64,000 nt of DNA from Musa acuminata AAA Group (GCF_036884655.1 NC_088338.1:4473501-4537500), one strand, 5' to 3'; numbered from the stretch's first letter, positions 41,143 through 54,690 are shown. Notes: a model not told the origin generated them from the sequence alone. Numbers and translations: made by a program.

Positions 41143-42849
41143 TTATTTCCTGCTAAACAAGCTCCGCAATCTGCCTCGTTCCAATCGCTCCAGCAACTTC
41201 TTTGCGCCTGGAACATCCATATCGGTCAGCTTCTTGAGATAGCCGATTGCACCGTAGGAAATCATCATCTTCCTACACTTCTTGCTGGATGACAGACTCA
41301 GCAGGCATGATACAGCGTACTTCTTTGCTGTGTTCTGAGGGCTGGGATCCAGCGACTGAACCAGATTTGGCACGCTCTTCTCATCCTTCTTGACCTCCCT
41401 ACCATTGTGCTGATAGGTCATCAAGCTAGCGATTGCTTGTGCAGCGACCTCCCTCGCGCCATTGCTCTTGGCCTCGAGCATCTTCACCAGCAAGGGAATG
41501 AAACCAAACTCTCCAACAATTCTCTTGGTCTCTGCCGTGCTGGAGAACTTGCAAATGGAAGCTGCGGCGGCCTGCTGCACCCCCAAAGATCCATCTTTCA
41601 ACACATGAACGAGGCAAGGAAGCAAGCCGAGCGAGATCAAGGTATCCGTGGATACAGAACCAACCAGGTTCTTTAATGCGCCAACTGCTGATTCTTGCGG
41701 CAAGGGTCCTTCGAGGTACGCCAGAAGGCTCCGAATCCCTCCCTCGGACACCACCGACCTCCTCAGACTCTCGTTGCTGCATGTCAAGTGCTGCAGACAC
41801 TCAGCTGCATACTCCTTCGATCCCAACACAATCCCGCAATCAAGCAGATTGATCATGATGCCAATGATTCCTTCGTCTACGAGACTCTGCCTTACCTCCG
41901 GCACTGCAGAAACGTTCTTCAGCGCACCCGCAGCTGCCGTCTGAGAGATTGAATCGCCCACCTGACAGACTTCGATCAGCGGGCGAATTCCACCGTGGCC
42001 GGCGATCGAACGGGCGGTGTCAGCAGACATGGACAGCCTTTGTAGGGAGATCACCGCCTTTTCTCGGGCCACTAAGCTGCCGGAGTCCAAAATTCGGATC
42101 AGCGGCGGCAACACCCCTTCCGAGACCAACAGTTTCTCGCAGTTCCCTGACTCGGCGAGCAAGCAAACCGCGGTGGCCGCCTTCTCCCTGACCTTGAGAG
42201 AGGTGGCCGTCATCAGATGTACGAGGGCGGACACGCTGCTCCGGCCTAAGACCGCCATCACGCTCTTCTCATCCTCCCTCATCGCCCTCAACAGCCCGTC
42301 CAGTGCCCGGTGCTTCGCCTCGGCGTGCCCGATCTGGAGGCGAGCGAGCAGCTCACGGAGATTCCAGCTGGCGAACTCCGTCTCGGCAGGCCCCGCGCCG
42401 GTGGCGGAGGGGGGAGGGAGCGCCGCATCGCCAAGGACACCGATCTTGACGAGAAGGCCGCAGTCCCGGAGACTTAGGTCGAGCTTTCCGGAGAGGGCAT
42501 CGAGGTCGCTCTGCATCTGGAGCTTCCCAACGGAGGCGCCGTCGTCGCTGCGGCATCGGTCGGCCAATTCGACGGCCTCGGAGAGGGTAGCGGCGACAGA
42601 CTGGACCAGCTCGCGGCAGAGGGGGTGCCGAGCGAAGCAGGGGTGGCTGGAAAGGTCGGAGAGGCACGGCGGCACGCGCTCGAGCTTGGAGGCGATGGAC
42701 TTCCACCGCCCGGGGAAGCCCTTGGCGGACCTGGCCTTGTCCAGAGCGACGGGGACGAGGAGACGAGCGCGGGAGAGCCAATGCTCTGCCGATCCAGCGA
42801 CCTCACAGTCGTCCACGGCGGCGGCGATGGGCTCCGTCTCTTCCACCAT
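41143..42849 (-). CDS. Armadillo-repeat protein, intronless coding region
   Basis: A 568-codon open frame starting MVEETEPIAAAVDDCEVAGS. The first 180 residues are a helical N-terminal region (HWLSRARLLVPVALDKARSA, LVQSVAATLSEAVELADRC) resembling the UND-like part of plant U-box/ARM proteins, but there is no U-box. From about residue 190 to the end there are roughly nine ARM units (AVLGRSSVSALVHLM, EGVLPPLIRILDSGS, HGGIRPLIEVCQVGD, EGGIRSLLAYLEG, EFGFIPLLVKMLEAK). It probably serves as a protein-protein scaffold; related plant proteins (At2g45720/At5g50900 kind) are often labelled vacuolar protein 8-like. A 5'-UTR intron is likely: donor CGAG|GTAAC at 43357/43356 and a strong acceptor TTCTTCGCACAG at 42879, leaving 29 nt of leader before the ATG. 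Confidence 0.88.
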   Translation of the reverse strand: MVEETEPIAAAVDDCEVAGSAEHWLSRARLLVPVALDKARSAKGFPGRWKSIASKLERVPPCLSDLSSHPCFARHPLCRELVQSVAATLSEAVELADRCRSDDGASVGKLQMQSDLDALSGKLDLSLRDCGLLVKIGVLGDAALPPPSATGAGPAETEFASWNLRELLARLQIGHAEAKHRALDGLLRAMREDEKSVMAVLGRSSVSALVHLMTATSLKVREKAATAVCLLAESGNCEKLLVSEGVLPPLIRILDSGSLVAREKAVISLQRLSMSADTARSIAGHGGIRPLIEVCQVGDSISQTAAAGALKNVSAVPEVRQSLVDEGIIGIMINLLDCGIVLGSKEYAAECLQHLTCSNESLRRSVVSEGGIRSLLAYLEGPLPQESAVGALKNLVGSVSTDTLISLGLLPCLVHVLKDGSLGVQQAAAASICKFSSTAETKRIVGEFGFIPLLVKMLEAKSNGAREVAAQAIASLMTYQHNGREVKKDEKSVPNLVQSLDPSPQNTAKKYAVSCLLSLSSSKKCRKMMISYGAIGYLKKLTDMDVPGAKKLLERLERGRLRSLFSRK

Positions 42850-44474
42850 GGCTCGCTGCTGCAGTTGATCCCACCGATCTGTGCGAAGAAGAGAGCGGAG
42901 ACCGTCTCATCAAAAGAAGTAGAAGAGAAGGAACATGATGAGGAGATGAAACGAGTCACGCGGCCGAGTCGACCCACGCGGCTGCATCAACGAGTCGGCG
43001 GTCGCGCGTTCACTTCACGTAAACATCGCCGTAGGAATTGAGGTATAACGAGCCGCACGTGCGCCGGGGAGGATGCCGCCGTGACCTTGTTCTTTGCTTT
43101 AAGGAACAGATAGGGGGTAACACGGTCATTTCGTGTTGTCCGCGGGCGCCTTGCGGCGTAGCTTTCAAACAAAGAAGCTTTCGCTCGACGCCGACGGGCG
43201 TGCAGCGAAATGACACAAATGCCCCCCACAGCAGCGCGTTGATCGCTCCAATAGTTTCACGAAATCAAGGGTAATTCCGGTACTTAACCCACTTCGGCCC
43301 CAAATTAACCCGAGTCCTGACGCTTAACGAAGACGAAGAGTCGAAACGAATGTTACCTCGATGAGGAAGCTAAAAAGAAGAGGCTTTGGCGGCGCCGACG
43401 GTAAGGTCCGAGCCCTCCTTCTTGCTCCTCGAGAAAGCGAACCAGAGAAGGGCGAAGAGGAAGAGAGCAGCGAGGAGTAAGGAAAACGACCGCCTTTCCT
43501 TCTCTTGAAGCAGAAAGAGGAGGAGAAGAGTGACTTCGCCGCTCCGGTGGAAGAACGGGACAGGGGAAGGGGGAAGGCAGGCTCCAATTTCGGTGCTGCG
43601 ATTTATGGGCCTACGTTGCGGAGGGGCCCGCCCATCTGACGGCTGGTACGGGGGGGTTGATCGGCCATCTGACCGTTACGTGCTTCAAATTTGAAACTTG
43701 AACGAGACGGGCCGAGTTGGGCCGGAGGCCCAAATCTTGGTGGGCAATAAAAATATCAGACGCTTTAGGGCGTCACATAGACGTATAGACAAAGATCACA
43801 GATGTAATGATTGGCATCTATTATTAATTGGCAATTGGCATCACTAATAGATGTCTAAACTCGGGAAAAAGCCAACGGAGAAGGATAAGCATGCCGAGAA
43901 AAAGAGAGAAAGGGGATGGATGACGTTTTCACACGGAGAAAGACGACTCCATTGACGAAGACGTACCTGCCAAGGAAGAATCTTAGCTTGGGATGCCAAA
44001 ACATAGAATATATAACATGGCATAATATTCAAATTTAGAGGGATATATGTGTAAGGATGGATATATATGCTTATGTAAATTGTATTTACTTACAAATATA
44101 AACACTACAATCATGCCTATCTTAACATCTCAATTATCCTTCCAATGCAAGTGATCCAATCACACAATTACAAATTGACATGTGTAAAATGCCGTGTGTA
44201 TTTGATTTCTCAGAAAACTAATTATGTTTTGGGTGTTTTGACTGGTCACAGCCGGTAAGCTGTGGCCGCCGTGGCAGTTGCAGCCGGTCGGACCGCCTCT
44301 TCGGGTGGATCCTGTCTTCTCCAGTAACACTCGGCAAGCGGGAACCACCCGATCGCCGAATCTTGACCGTCGATTAAGGAAGGATCGTGCTCGCAGTCCG
44401 TGGGGACCACTTCTTGGTTCGGGCAAAGAACTGGAGATGTCCAGTAAGTGTTGGGTCTCCTGACCTACTGCCCC
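42850..44474. promoter_or_regulatory. Divergent intergenic region between the ARM gene and the SLK2-type gene
   Basis: Holds the ARM leader (exon ending 43357, intron 42879-43356) and, farther right, GGGCC/GCCCA (site II-like) motifs at 43,700-43,745 that may serve either gene. The AT-rich part at 43,750-44,200 shows no gene. The short minus frame 43324-43587 overlaps the leader and is not called. Confidence 0.5.
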
Positions 44475-44480
44475 TATATA
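44475..44480 (+). promoter_or_regulatory. TATA box of the SLK2-type gene
   Basis: TATATA within CCCCTATATATGCGATC, followed by a GC-rich leader and a good donor (CCGGAG|GTAAGG) at 44611/44612, which suggests a 5'-UTR intron of about 0.4 kb. The leader exon has no ATG. Confidence 0.5.
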
Positions 44481-45122
44481 TGCGATCTCGACGGGCGGCG
44501 GCGCCGCGAGAAAAGGGGGGGGGAGGGGGTGAGATTAGGGCGAGAAACAGCGTCGTCGATTAATCTGCTTCCGTGATCCTCTCCCTGGTCATTTCCGGGC
44601 CGATACCGGAGGTAAGGACGGGTCAATCTATTGGATCTCGATCGGTCCTTTTTGAGGTTTTATTTTTTACTGTTCTTGTTCGATCACTGAAGCTTCGATT
44701 TTATCGGCCTTTCTTTTTTTTGTGTGTTCCGTTTTCATGTGATCGGAGACGAGGTTGTTGTTGTTTCAGTGCGATCGGTATCCATACGGAAGAGGTTTTT
44801 ACTTCCGGTGCCAGAAAAAGTGCTTCCTTAGATTCGAACTCCTCTTTAAGGTTTGAAAATGCTTTGTCGTCGGGTTTTAAGGTGATTAGGGTTCGATCTT
44901 TCTTTGCTGATCGGTCCAATTTTCCCCTTTTTTCCTTGTTCGGTCGTATCTTTTTCTATCAGTCTCACTTGGTTTCAACCGCTGTTGGCAGGAAAAGATC
45001 CTCCTGTGTTGTATTTGCTGTGATTGGTCCTGTGGTTCTTCCTCCGGGAGATCTCCCAAGCGAGAGTCTTGGCATCAGATAGCTTCCTGGATTCCAGCCG
45101 TCAGTTGGGGCCCACCCCCCGG

Positions 45123-48100
45123 GTGGCCCCATCAAGGATCGCCGGAGGTGGGGGGCAGTCGCAGTCTTCCTCCGCCTCTGGGATCTTCTTTCAAAGTGAT
45201 GGCCAGAGTCAAACCGCGGTGAACTCTATGACAGGGAATGGGCGCTCCGGACTCGGGCCTGTGTCTGGTGACATGAACCCTGGTGTTCTTAACAGCACCG
45301 GAAACTCCTCTGGACCAAGCGTTGGAGCGAGCTCCCTCATCACTGACGCCAACTCTGCTCTCTCTGGTCCGCAGTTGCGGCGCAGCACCAGCATCAACAA
45401 CGAATCCTATATGCACCTCCCAGCCTCGCCCATGTCATTCTCGTCGAACAACATCTCAGGTTCTTCAATGATGGATGGCTCCGTCATGCAGCAAAGCCTT
45501 CATCAAGAGCAGGCGTGCAACAAGCAAGGGGCGTCGAGTGCCACATCTGAGGCGATGGTGCAGGAGCCTCTCAATTCAACTAATACTTCAAAGAAAGCCA
45601 GGCTTGATTTGAAGAAGGACGGTATCATGCAGCAGCAGGTGATCCAGCAACTGCTGCTGAGACCCGATCCGGTGCTGCAGGGGCATCAGAATCCTCAACT
45701 GCAGGCCATATTACAACAGCAGAGATTAGCACAACTTCATCAGCAGCACCTAATGCAATCTTTACCTCAGATGCAGCAATCACCAATCACCGTTCAGCAG
45801 CAACAACAACAGAGGCACCATATGCGGCAGCACGCTGTAGAGGCAGTTGCCCCTGTAGAACGCTATGTTGATAGTGTGATAGGTTCTCGTCGGCTCATGC
45901 AGTACTTGTTTCATCAACGACATCGCCCAGCTGTAAGTTGCTTCGTTTCTACAGGTTGTTATTTCCATTGGCTTTGACATTTTATAGGATGCCTTAACAC
46001 CGGTTACACTATTTGTAGGCTAATTCTATACTGTACTGGAGGAAATTTGTCACAGAGTATTTTGCCCCACTAGCTAAGAAAAGGTGGTGTTTATCATTGT
46101 ATGAGAATATTGGCAACCATGCTCTTGGTGTTTTCCCACAGTCTGCTAAGGTTAACATCTGAGTGTCCTAATTCTTGAATTTTGTGTAGCATATTTTCCT
46201 CAACATAATTTTCTGCATATATAGTCATGTCTAACATACTAAATTTTCTGTATTTAGTAATTCAACATGATCTTTTTTCCACTTCTTTTGCTCGTTGCAG
46301 GATGCGTGGCAGTGTGAACTATGTGGTTTGAAATCTGGAAAAGGATTTGGTTAGTGGATAATTTTCAATAAACTATGTTAGAAAATTATTAGTGGATAAT
46401 TTTCATTAATTCTGTTAGAAAGTTATGCTTATCTCTTGAACTTATACATTATTGTAATTAGTGGGCATTCCCTGTGTCATCAGTAGCTTTTCCATGGAAG
46501 CATTTCCATTCTAGTTGGACAAATATGCTGTGTCCTTCTGTTAGAATAAAGTTCTATTGTCAACAAGTCCATATACGACATTAAGCTGCATGGGAATTGT
46601 AATAAGTTTAGCATGTGTTTCTCAAAAGTTAATATTGAAGATACAGATGCCAATCTAGAAAAACAGATTTAGGTTTTCCTTCTCCCATGAGTTTATATAA
46701 CTGTACATGGCTCTGTGATTATATGTCATTTCATTTACTGCTTGTTGAGGACAACTTTTGTAATTAATTGGCTTCTAATGTAGTACTATACTGAAAAGCA
46801 CTAACTCTATTTGGCTTGGAGGTCCATTAACTATGATTACTGGTTTTTATGGTGATTTTAATTTATTAATCTTCATGCAAATTAAGTTTTGGTTAGTTGC
46901 AAGTTGATTTGGTTTTGCATATTACTGTTAACTCAATAGACAAATATCTCATTTTTAATAGTCAATGCTAATTTCTTTGCTGGATAATGATGTATTTTCT
47001 TTTGGCAGAGGCTACTTTTGAAGTACTTCCTCGGCTTTTCCAAATTAAATTTGATCGTGGGCTTATTGATGACAATCTATTTCTCGGCATACCTCGTGAG
47101 TGTCATTTGCCTTCAGGAATTATTGTGCTGGAGTATGAAAAAGTGGTTCATGAAAGTGTTTATGAACATCTACGTGTTGCTCGTGAGGGAAAACTTCGAG
47201 TGACATTCACTCCAGAACTGAAGGTTTCAAACTGATTGCAACTTATCTTCTGGAAATCTGCATTTGTTGCTTTTGTTTTACACATTCTTTTGCCCAACAT
47301 TGAACTCCTTAATAAATTCAATTTTATGATTTAGATACTATGTTGGGATTTCTGTGCTCGGCGTCATGAAGAATTTCTTCCTCGAAGAGTGCTAGCAACT
47401 CAGGTATTTGGCCATCGTTGCATTTTTTTTACTTATTTATAAGATAAATTAGAAGTTCCAAGACAATGGATCATCGAGGATTTTATTTCCTTTAGGTTTG
47501 TATATTAAATTTTTAAGTGTAACATGTTATATGGTTGTGAAATCTTGTATTCAGTTGATCCTTGGAAAGAGATTACATGGAAGATCAATCTAAGGATATT
47601 CGTTTGCAGAGAAATGTGTCATTACTTATTGGTGAATGTTAATTTATTTACATGCCGTGGACCAGACTATGATTCTGGGAGCTGTTTTCGGTTGCTTGTC
47701 TACTTTATATATGTGTTCTGCCCAATTTCTGTTTTTCCAGACTCAATCATAAAGTTGGCAATTTCATTGTATAAGCATTTTCCAACGTACCATGTAGCCT
47801 CTCCTTCGTGTTTGTCTGGCAGGCCCATTTTATGGAACTTCCTGCATGTCATTTTTGGCTTTTTGGCATATCAACTTAATTAATAGCTTTGGTATCATGT
47901 TAAAGATATTGGACCAAGAACTTACACAGGGTTGTATTGAGTTGGCTCAGTAATTCTGTTCTGTCAATGAGCTAATGGATGGCATCTTTTTCATAGGTTA
48001 ATCAACTGTTGCAAGTTGCTCAGAAATATCAAACTACTGTGAATGAAAATGGATCTGCTGGAGTCTCCCATCAAGATCTGCAAGCAAGCTGCAACATGTA

Positions 48101-51100
48101 AGTCTCCTGATTCATTTCACGTATTTTTAAAATGAAATCATGCCTGATTCTTTTCATTATTAAGACAGTTCAAGTTCCAAGGGCATTTTCTAAACAGGAC
48201 TGCCATTTTATGTGGTTACCTATGAACATGTTACCCATTTTATGGTCATGTGATGAAAAGAATCTTAAAATTTTGGTGTTTTCCTTTTTATTAGCGAAGA
48301 TTATATCCATACTTAATTATTAAGGAGATCCTGACACTTTGTATTTTATTCTAGTACTGTGATTAGAACAGGATGAGATGGTGACACCAGATTAGCTGAC
48401 CTTGAAAAACTCGGACTTCTATTGAAGAGATTTTAGTGTTTTTGAAATTATTGGTGCGAGGGCTTACAAGCCATTTTAAGCTAAACACTGTAGCGACTTG
48501 AAAACATCATATTACCTAGGCATGCTCCTTTTCCTATCCACATGACATCTTCTTAAAAAAAATAATCAGATAAATTTTCTTTACAAATGGAAAACCACTA
48601 TAAAACTCTTGGAAGGTCATATTCAAAGCCTATACAAATTGATCAAGAAATCGAGACCAGAGAAATCAGCTAAAAAGAAAATATATTAAGATTTTTTTAA
48701 TATTATGCCCTGATATATTTTCCTTAATATAATAACCATAGTTTCATGATCAAATGAATGATAATTGGTCCTTTCATTGATGCTTTGACAATATTATTTT
48801 TTTAATCAACATGGATCTATTTTTAAATTGACATTCAGCAAGTAGAGGTTTTGATCATTTTATCCAGCTTATTATATGCTTAATTTGTTAGTACAGCCAT
48901 CTTTGGCATAAGTTCAATATATAAACATGTCAACTTCCAGATCTGCACTTCATTATATTATTATTTTGATTTTTTTAATTAATTATAACTCATAAATGGA
49001 AACATTCTAAAAAATAACTATCATTGAGATAATGATTAGAACTAGATTCTACAAGTTATGAATGAGTTAATTGTTAAAGCTGGAATAGTTTAGTTGGGTT
49101 TTGAAATGTTGCTTTCTGAATAATGTTTTCCATTCTTTAGCATAGAAAGATAACAAAGACTCTGGCGATGCTGATGCATATTCTTATAGCCTTATTGTTA
49201 AGCCTCCTGGTCTATAGTTCCTTGACTGCTTATTACAATTTTCCTAGTTTCACTCCAACATTTGGTCCTTTTCTTGATTTTACAATGGAGGTGTTTATAC
49301 AATTGTGGTGTATCAGTAGCTATGACCAAAATGTATGGGTTTCCTCATCATATACCATTTTTACATTTTGTAGGTTCATAGCAGCAGGTTGTCAACTTGC
49401 AAAAAGTATGGAACCACAGTCATTGAATGAATTAGGGTTCTCCAAAAGATACGTACGGTACTTACAGGTAATCAAGAAGTTATTTTGGTGTTTGATCATC
49501 AATTCAAGAGGCTTCGATGTCCTCTCTTTCTTTAATTTGCCATGTTATTTTTTTTATTGTTTGTGTTGACAGATATCTGAGGTGGTAAATAGCATGAAAG
49601 ACTTAATTGATTTTAGCCAGGAGCATAGGATTGGACCAATCGGTACAATTCTTACTAAATTAGGCTTGATGTATTACTTAATTTTCTTAGTTACCTTCTT
49701 GAAGAATGTATATGTTGAGAAATTTAATTGTTTCTGAAAACTTAGTTTGCTGAAAGTAACATTCAACTAGTGGCACAAAATGTTTTTTGCAACAGTAGCA
49801 TGGTCTCAATGTTTCTAGCTTTTTAATTCTGTTGCAAGATTGTTGTCTTGTTTTCTATCTATTATGTGTTCTTTTCTCCTTCCGATATGCACTAGATTTG
49901 TGAAGATTTATTGATGATTTCCTTTTTTTAGTTTTATTTTGCATACATTGTGTAAACTTTGGAGTGGCAACTTTTGAATTAGTATGCTTAAACTCAAATT
50001 GACTTGGACCTGACTCGACAATTCTATCGTACTTGTCCTACTTATAACCAAAAACCAGTTATTAGTTCACATAAATCATGGCCAACCTGACCATTTATTT
50101 GATCGGAAAAATAATTAGCTAATTAACAGCAGTAAATTTGAGATATGCATCTGTTCTCTATATATCCGTTGCATTAGCATAGATGATGAGATAACACATG
50201 TGCTGCATATGTGTATTATAGTGTACAATGTGTATGTCATGATTATGACATGGTAAGTAATTGGAAGGATCCATGTTTCATGAGCTGTAGGATACTTCAC
50301 CTAGTTCACAGGATCTATACAAGACAGACCAAGGACAAAATGATCAGCTTGTAGCTGGTCTTGTGCCACTGTCACCACCATTATGGCACCACTATCGCCG
50401 TTATCTCCATGGTGTCACCACCACACCTGTACAAGATGGACCATGGATGAAATGATCAGCTCGTAGCTGGTCTTATGCCATCGCCACCACCATTATGGCA
50501 CTATTGCACCAACACTGACTGCCATTATCTTTATAGTAAGGCTGCGTACATTGATCCTCCCAGACCTCATATTCTGTGCACTCGGTATGCCCTTCGTCAC
50601 CACCACACCTGTACTAGCATTACTACTTCCTCTATACCTGTAGGTAGATTAGACATGGCATAGCTTGATCCAGCTTAAGTCAAATTTGAATCAAATTTTC
50701 AATTGATGATTGGACGGTATGGTGGTAGTGGTTGGGTCATAAGTGAGTTGGCATTTGATTGACCCGATTATTTACTAGATTGGGTTTGGGTAGGCAGTTG
50801 AGATGGCTGACTGGAATTCACTGAATTAATAACTGGTTTAAATGTGTTCAGTGTTTCATTTCCATGCTGTCTTGTCGATATCATTATGTTCGGTACTTGT
50901 AAATAGGCCAATTTAAATTGCTAGTTAGTTGTTTTGATTGTTTGTCGAGGCTGGATCATGTAGGTAGGTCAAGTCTTGTTGAGAACAGGTTAACATCACA
51001 TTTTTATAATAATTTAATGTGACTTCTTTATTAAAGGGGTCACACAGGCCACAGGTTGGTTTACATGTAAATTAGGCGTGTTTAGTTTGGGTTTGAATTT

Positions 51101-53122
51101 TTGGCATGTTTGTTAAATGGGTATGGTTTGAATTGAGGGCTTTTTTTAGTATATGCATCTAATTAAACATGAACACAGGCCAATATAACTTGCTGACATG
51201 ACATTATTGTTAGTCATGGCAACAGTATTGGTGATGTTAGCAGTGATGGTGGCAGGGCAACAATGACACCAACAATGGTGATAGTGGGTGGTGGTCATGA
51301 TGGCCTTGTTCATAGGTGCGCTATTAGAAATGTTGCCAATGACAGTGGTGGTAGTGATGGTTGTCGTGATGGTGTTGACATCGACAGGGCTCTATACCTA
51401 GGTACCAAAGGATGGCCAGAAGGAACGGAGTATGTTAGCTCAAAATTTGATGGAGACAACTATCATTTTTAGTATTAAAGTTTTCTACTGGTTCCAAATT
51501 GTCTAAAGAATCTAAACAGAAAACTATTTTTTTTGTAACGTATACCTAATATTGTGATTTGGTCTTCCAGCCTGTTATTAACTTATCTGACCAAGATTAA
51601 GCTATTGATGCTTTGTTTAGATTGTAATTAAGAGGAAAAAGTACATGACAGGTGATATTTGCCGAATATATTAAGTCACACTAAAACTTAGTTTATGAGG
51701 TAATTTATGCTGAAATTAGTTTTCTATATCTTATCATCAGCTAATTTATGTTGAAATTAGTTGCCTATGTTTCTAGAACTGTTGGGATAGAGCTTAGATA
51801 AGGTCATAGACTTGAGGAGGGTGATTGGGATTTTGCTTATTATGGAGTGTAAATGGTGAGAATTTTGGTGTTGATCAAATTTTAAGCTTGCTGGGTTAGA
51901 ATTTGGATGTAGGTTGAGATATACGAAACGGTGGCAACATGAGCCCCAGTTGCTATTTGAAAGAGATAATTTCTTGCTCGCTGCTATCTATTTTATACTG
52001 TGTTTAAGATACATTTTCTTTGTATTTCTCCTCTGTTTAAATCCTACAAAATGCAAGTTCTAGTTCAATTGCTGCTTGTATTTGCTGGGGCATGGTGAAA
52101 AGTTACCCTTTTGTATATAGAGGTAGCGGAAGAAAGCGAGCATTATTTATTTTTATAATTGTACAGCATCATTTGCTGCAGAAAGCATCAATCATTGTAC
52201 AATTAATGATGATTGGAAGCATTTTTGTTTTACTTGTATGATAATATTTGATGCAGATAGCTTGAAGAACTACACAAGTCAGGCTACAGCAAAGCTCCAA
52301 AGACAAACTTTGCAGGATTCAGGGCAACTGATGGCGGGTGCTCACAGTCTGCCATCTGACCAGAGCATGCTGAATAAAGTCATGGGCATCCAGTCAGGCT
52401 TAAACAATCATATGAACAATAACTTGGTAGCTAGACGTGTTCTTAACAGCAACCAACCGAGTGTTATGGCACTGAACAATTACCATAACCTACTGAGAAG
52501 TTCTCCCAATTCGAATCAGAGTATGCTACCACAGGAACAATTGGGCCTTATCGGTGGTCCCAAACAGGTACAGCCTATGCAATTTCAAGGTTCTGCTTCA
52601 TCCATTCAGACAAACGCCTCTGTTAACATTTCTGCACAGCAGCAAACTCCATTAGATCGTCGCTTGCCCTTGCAGAATAATCTGCATCCCTCCCAGGTGA
52701 ACCAACACTTGCAGCAACATGTAATTCAACAAATGCTGCAACAAGTGATAAATAACAATAGGGGTGGACTGCAACAGTCTGTCGGTGCTCCCAATGCCAA
52801 TGGTTTGGTAGCTCCAGAGGTACCTGGAGGTGGCATTACCGGCGTTCCAGTCAGAATGAACCCTGGGTCTGTTGGAAAAGGTACCGAGTTTCTCAATATG
52901 CACGGTGACATGCCTAATAATTCCATGGGAATGGTGCCAAGCAGAAGCAACAGTTTTAAATCTGTTTCCAGCCACCCTAGCATCAGCGGCAACAATCTTA
53001 ATTCTAGAGCGGATTCGACACACAACATGGATGTGCCAGAACTCGGACACATTCCTAAAGACTTTGAGAACGGAATGTTCAGTGGTGATCCCAGTGACAT
53101 GGGATATGGTTGGAAGGTTTAG
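45123..53122 (+). CDS. SEUSS-like transcriptional co-regulator (SLK2 type), 9 coding exons; usual start codon lost
   Basis: Exons 45123-45932, 46019-46150, 46301-46349, 47009-47223, 47335-47403, 47997-48097, 49374-49467, 49573-49642 and 52257-53122 have good borders and unbroken phase. Order: Ser/Gln-rich N-terminus (LRRSTSINNESYMHLPASPM), Gln-rich segment, a LIM-binding-type (Ldb) dimerisation domain from RRLMQYLFHQRHRP through ILYWRKFVTEYFAPLAKKRW to QISEVVNSMKDLIDF, then a Gln/Asn-rich tail ending DMGYGWKV. SLK proteins pair with LEUNIG-type co-repressors in the nucleus and act in embryo and flower development. Oddity: homologues begin MAPSR at the place where this copy has GTG (45123, VAPSR). 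The frame has a TGA at 45021-45023 and no ATG until 45228. Starting at 45228 gives 766 aa; from 45123 it would be 801 aa. All downstream exons look intact. Confidence 0.88.
49643..52256 (+). other. Large last intron of the SLK2-type gene
   Basis: 2.6-kb intron with GT/AG borders. It holds a duplicated unit (50,315-50,501) and a GGT/GAT-rich low-complexity stretch at about 51,190-51,400. No exon or element domain is recognised. Confidence 0.65.
50315..50501. repeat. Tandem duplication, 112-bp spacing, in an SLK2-type intron
   Basis: Copies at 50315-50389 and 50427-50501 share AATGATCAGCT, GTAGCTGGTCTT and CACCACCATTATGGCAC with few differences; the intervening CATGGTGTCACCACCACACC recurs in part near 50,600. 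Confidence 0.8.
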
Positions 53123-54690
53123 TTAATATGTTGTTGTTCGACCAATGTATAGTTGCGATTTGTGATTTTCACTCTTTGGTGTATGTTGTTAAGCTTATGA
53201 CAAGAAAGTTTCTCGAGTAGGCAATTTTCGAGTTTGGCCATTTGGACTTCCATCTCATTACCATCCTAAATGTGCATTCCGTGTTTATGCTATAGCTTGA
53301 ACTTTTGATGTTGCCTTTTTGAGTCATCTAATACGTGTTGAAGATCCTGTTAATACCCTCCCTCCAATGTGATGTTGATGAAGAATTAAAATTCAGTGTC
53401 TTATGTTTTTATTTTTTGCCTGCAAGTCTCATGTTGTGATATCCAAATGTTTTTGGTTGGAGATCATTCAGATATACATACATACATTGTGGTTTTTATT
53501 ACATATCTTAATAACGAATAAAAACAAAAATTCATGTAGTTGACCGAACTAATTGATGTAAATGGTTTTATTATTCTTGTTATTGTTGTGGTGGTGATCT
53601 TGAATTTTTATTTGTATCCATTTTGCTGATGAGAAGACCTCTACGTAAAACGATTTCGACTGCAATCTATTTACCAAAGTCGCTTATCATCATCTACCGT
53701 GAGCCAATAATGTGTGTTCTCCTTTTTCGTGAACGATGCATGTGAATTAAACTTCCATGGAAGTGTACATGAACTCGACTTCTATCTAACACGACACGAC
53801 AAAAAAGCCTGTTCGATGTTTATGACGACGGAGAAGCACACGTTGAAGGGGAGGGGTGGGTAGCTCTTCTCATCAAGCGGGACCAAACGGCAACGCTTAC
53901 TTCCGCCCAATCCACCGCTTCGTCCCACCGCCAAACGCAACACGCGTCGGTAACTCGTCCCATCTCGTGCCGGGGCCTCCACAGCCAATCTTTCCTCACG
54001 CTTCGCGACGAAATAAACCCTCGTTTACGGCCAAGCGATGGTTCGGCTCCCGCTTTGCGTAGTCCACGGATCAGCAGATCCACGTCCAACACGGGACGCC
54101 TCAACCACCCATAATGTAGCCTCATCGCCCACGCGTCGACAGATCATCCCGGCTTCTTCGAGCGGCCCGTGGCAGGGCCATCACAGCCGATCCTCTCTAA
54201 CGTGCGAGTCACGAAGCTTCATTCCGGTCACCTCCGACGCGGTCATGTTTGTCTACTTCCAATGGTCAGAATCCATCCCTCTCCCTATCCGTCCGATCCA
54301 CATCGTACGACCGGATGTCGTGAACCGGATGGGTCCCGAGGATCCCTCCCCCACTCCCCGACGGCCGGCGTTTTCCCCGTGGCCTGGTGAAGTCCGTGGC
54401 GATCGGTTCGTCCGGTGCAGCAACGCAGCAGCGGGAGGGAGATGGAAGGAGGACGAACACCACACCATAAATCTCTGCTTTCTCCCTTCTTAAAGCTTTC
54501 ATTTAGTCTCTGCAATCAACAGTAGCGAATCGAAGTTGACGTTAAAGTTTCTGTTTTCCTTCTTTCTCTTCTTCTCTCCGTCGTCTTGCTCAGGTCGCTC
54601 AGGTCATCGAGCCAGCGGCCATGTCTGGTGGAGACTCAGACGCTTCTACGGTGACCAGAGGACCCGTACGAGCTCCGCTGTGGAGTGGCC
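53123..54690. other. Intergenic region upstream of the GRAS gene
   Basis: The first 300 bp are probably the 3' UTR of the SLK2-type gene. From about 53,800 the sequence turns GC-rich and likely holds promoter and leader of the GRAS gene. Open frames on both strands here show no domain. Confidence 0.45.
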
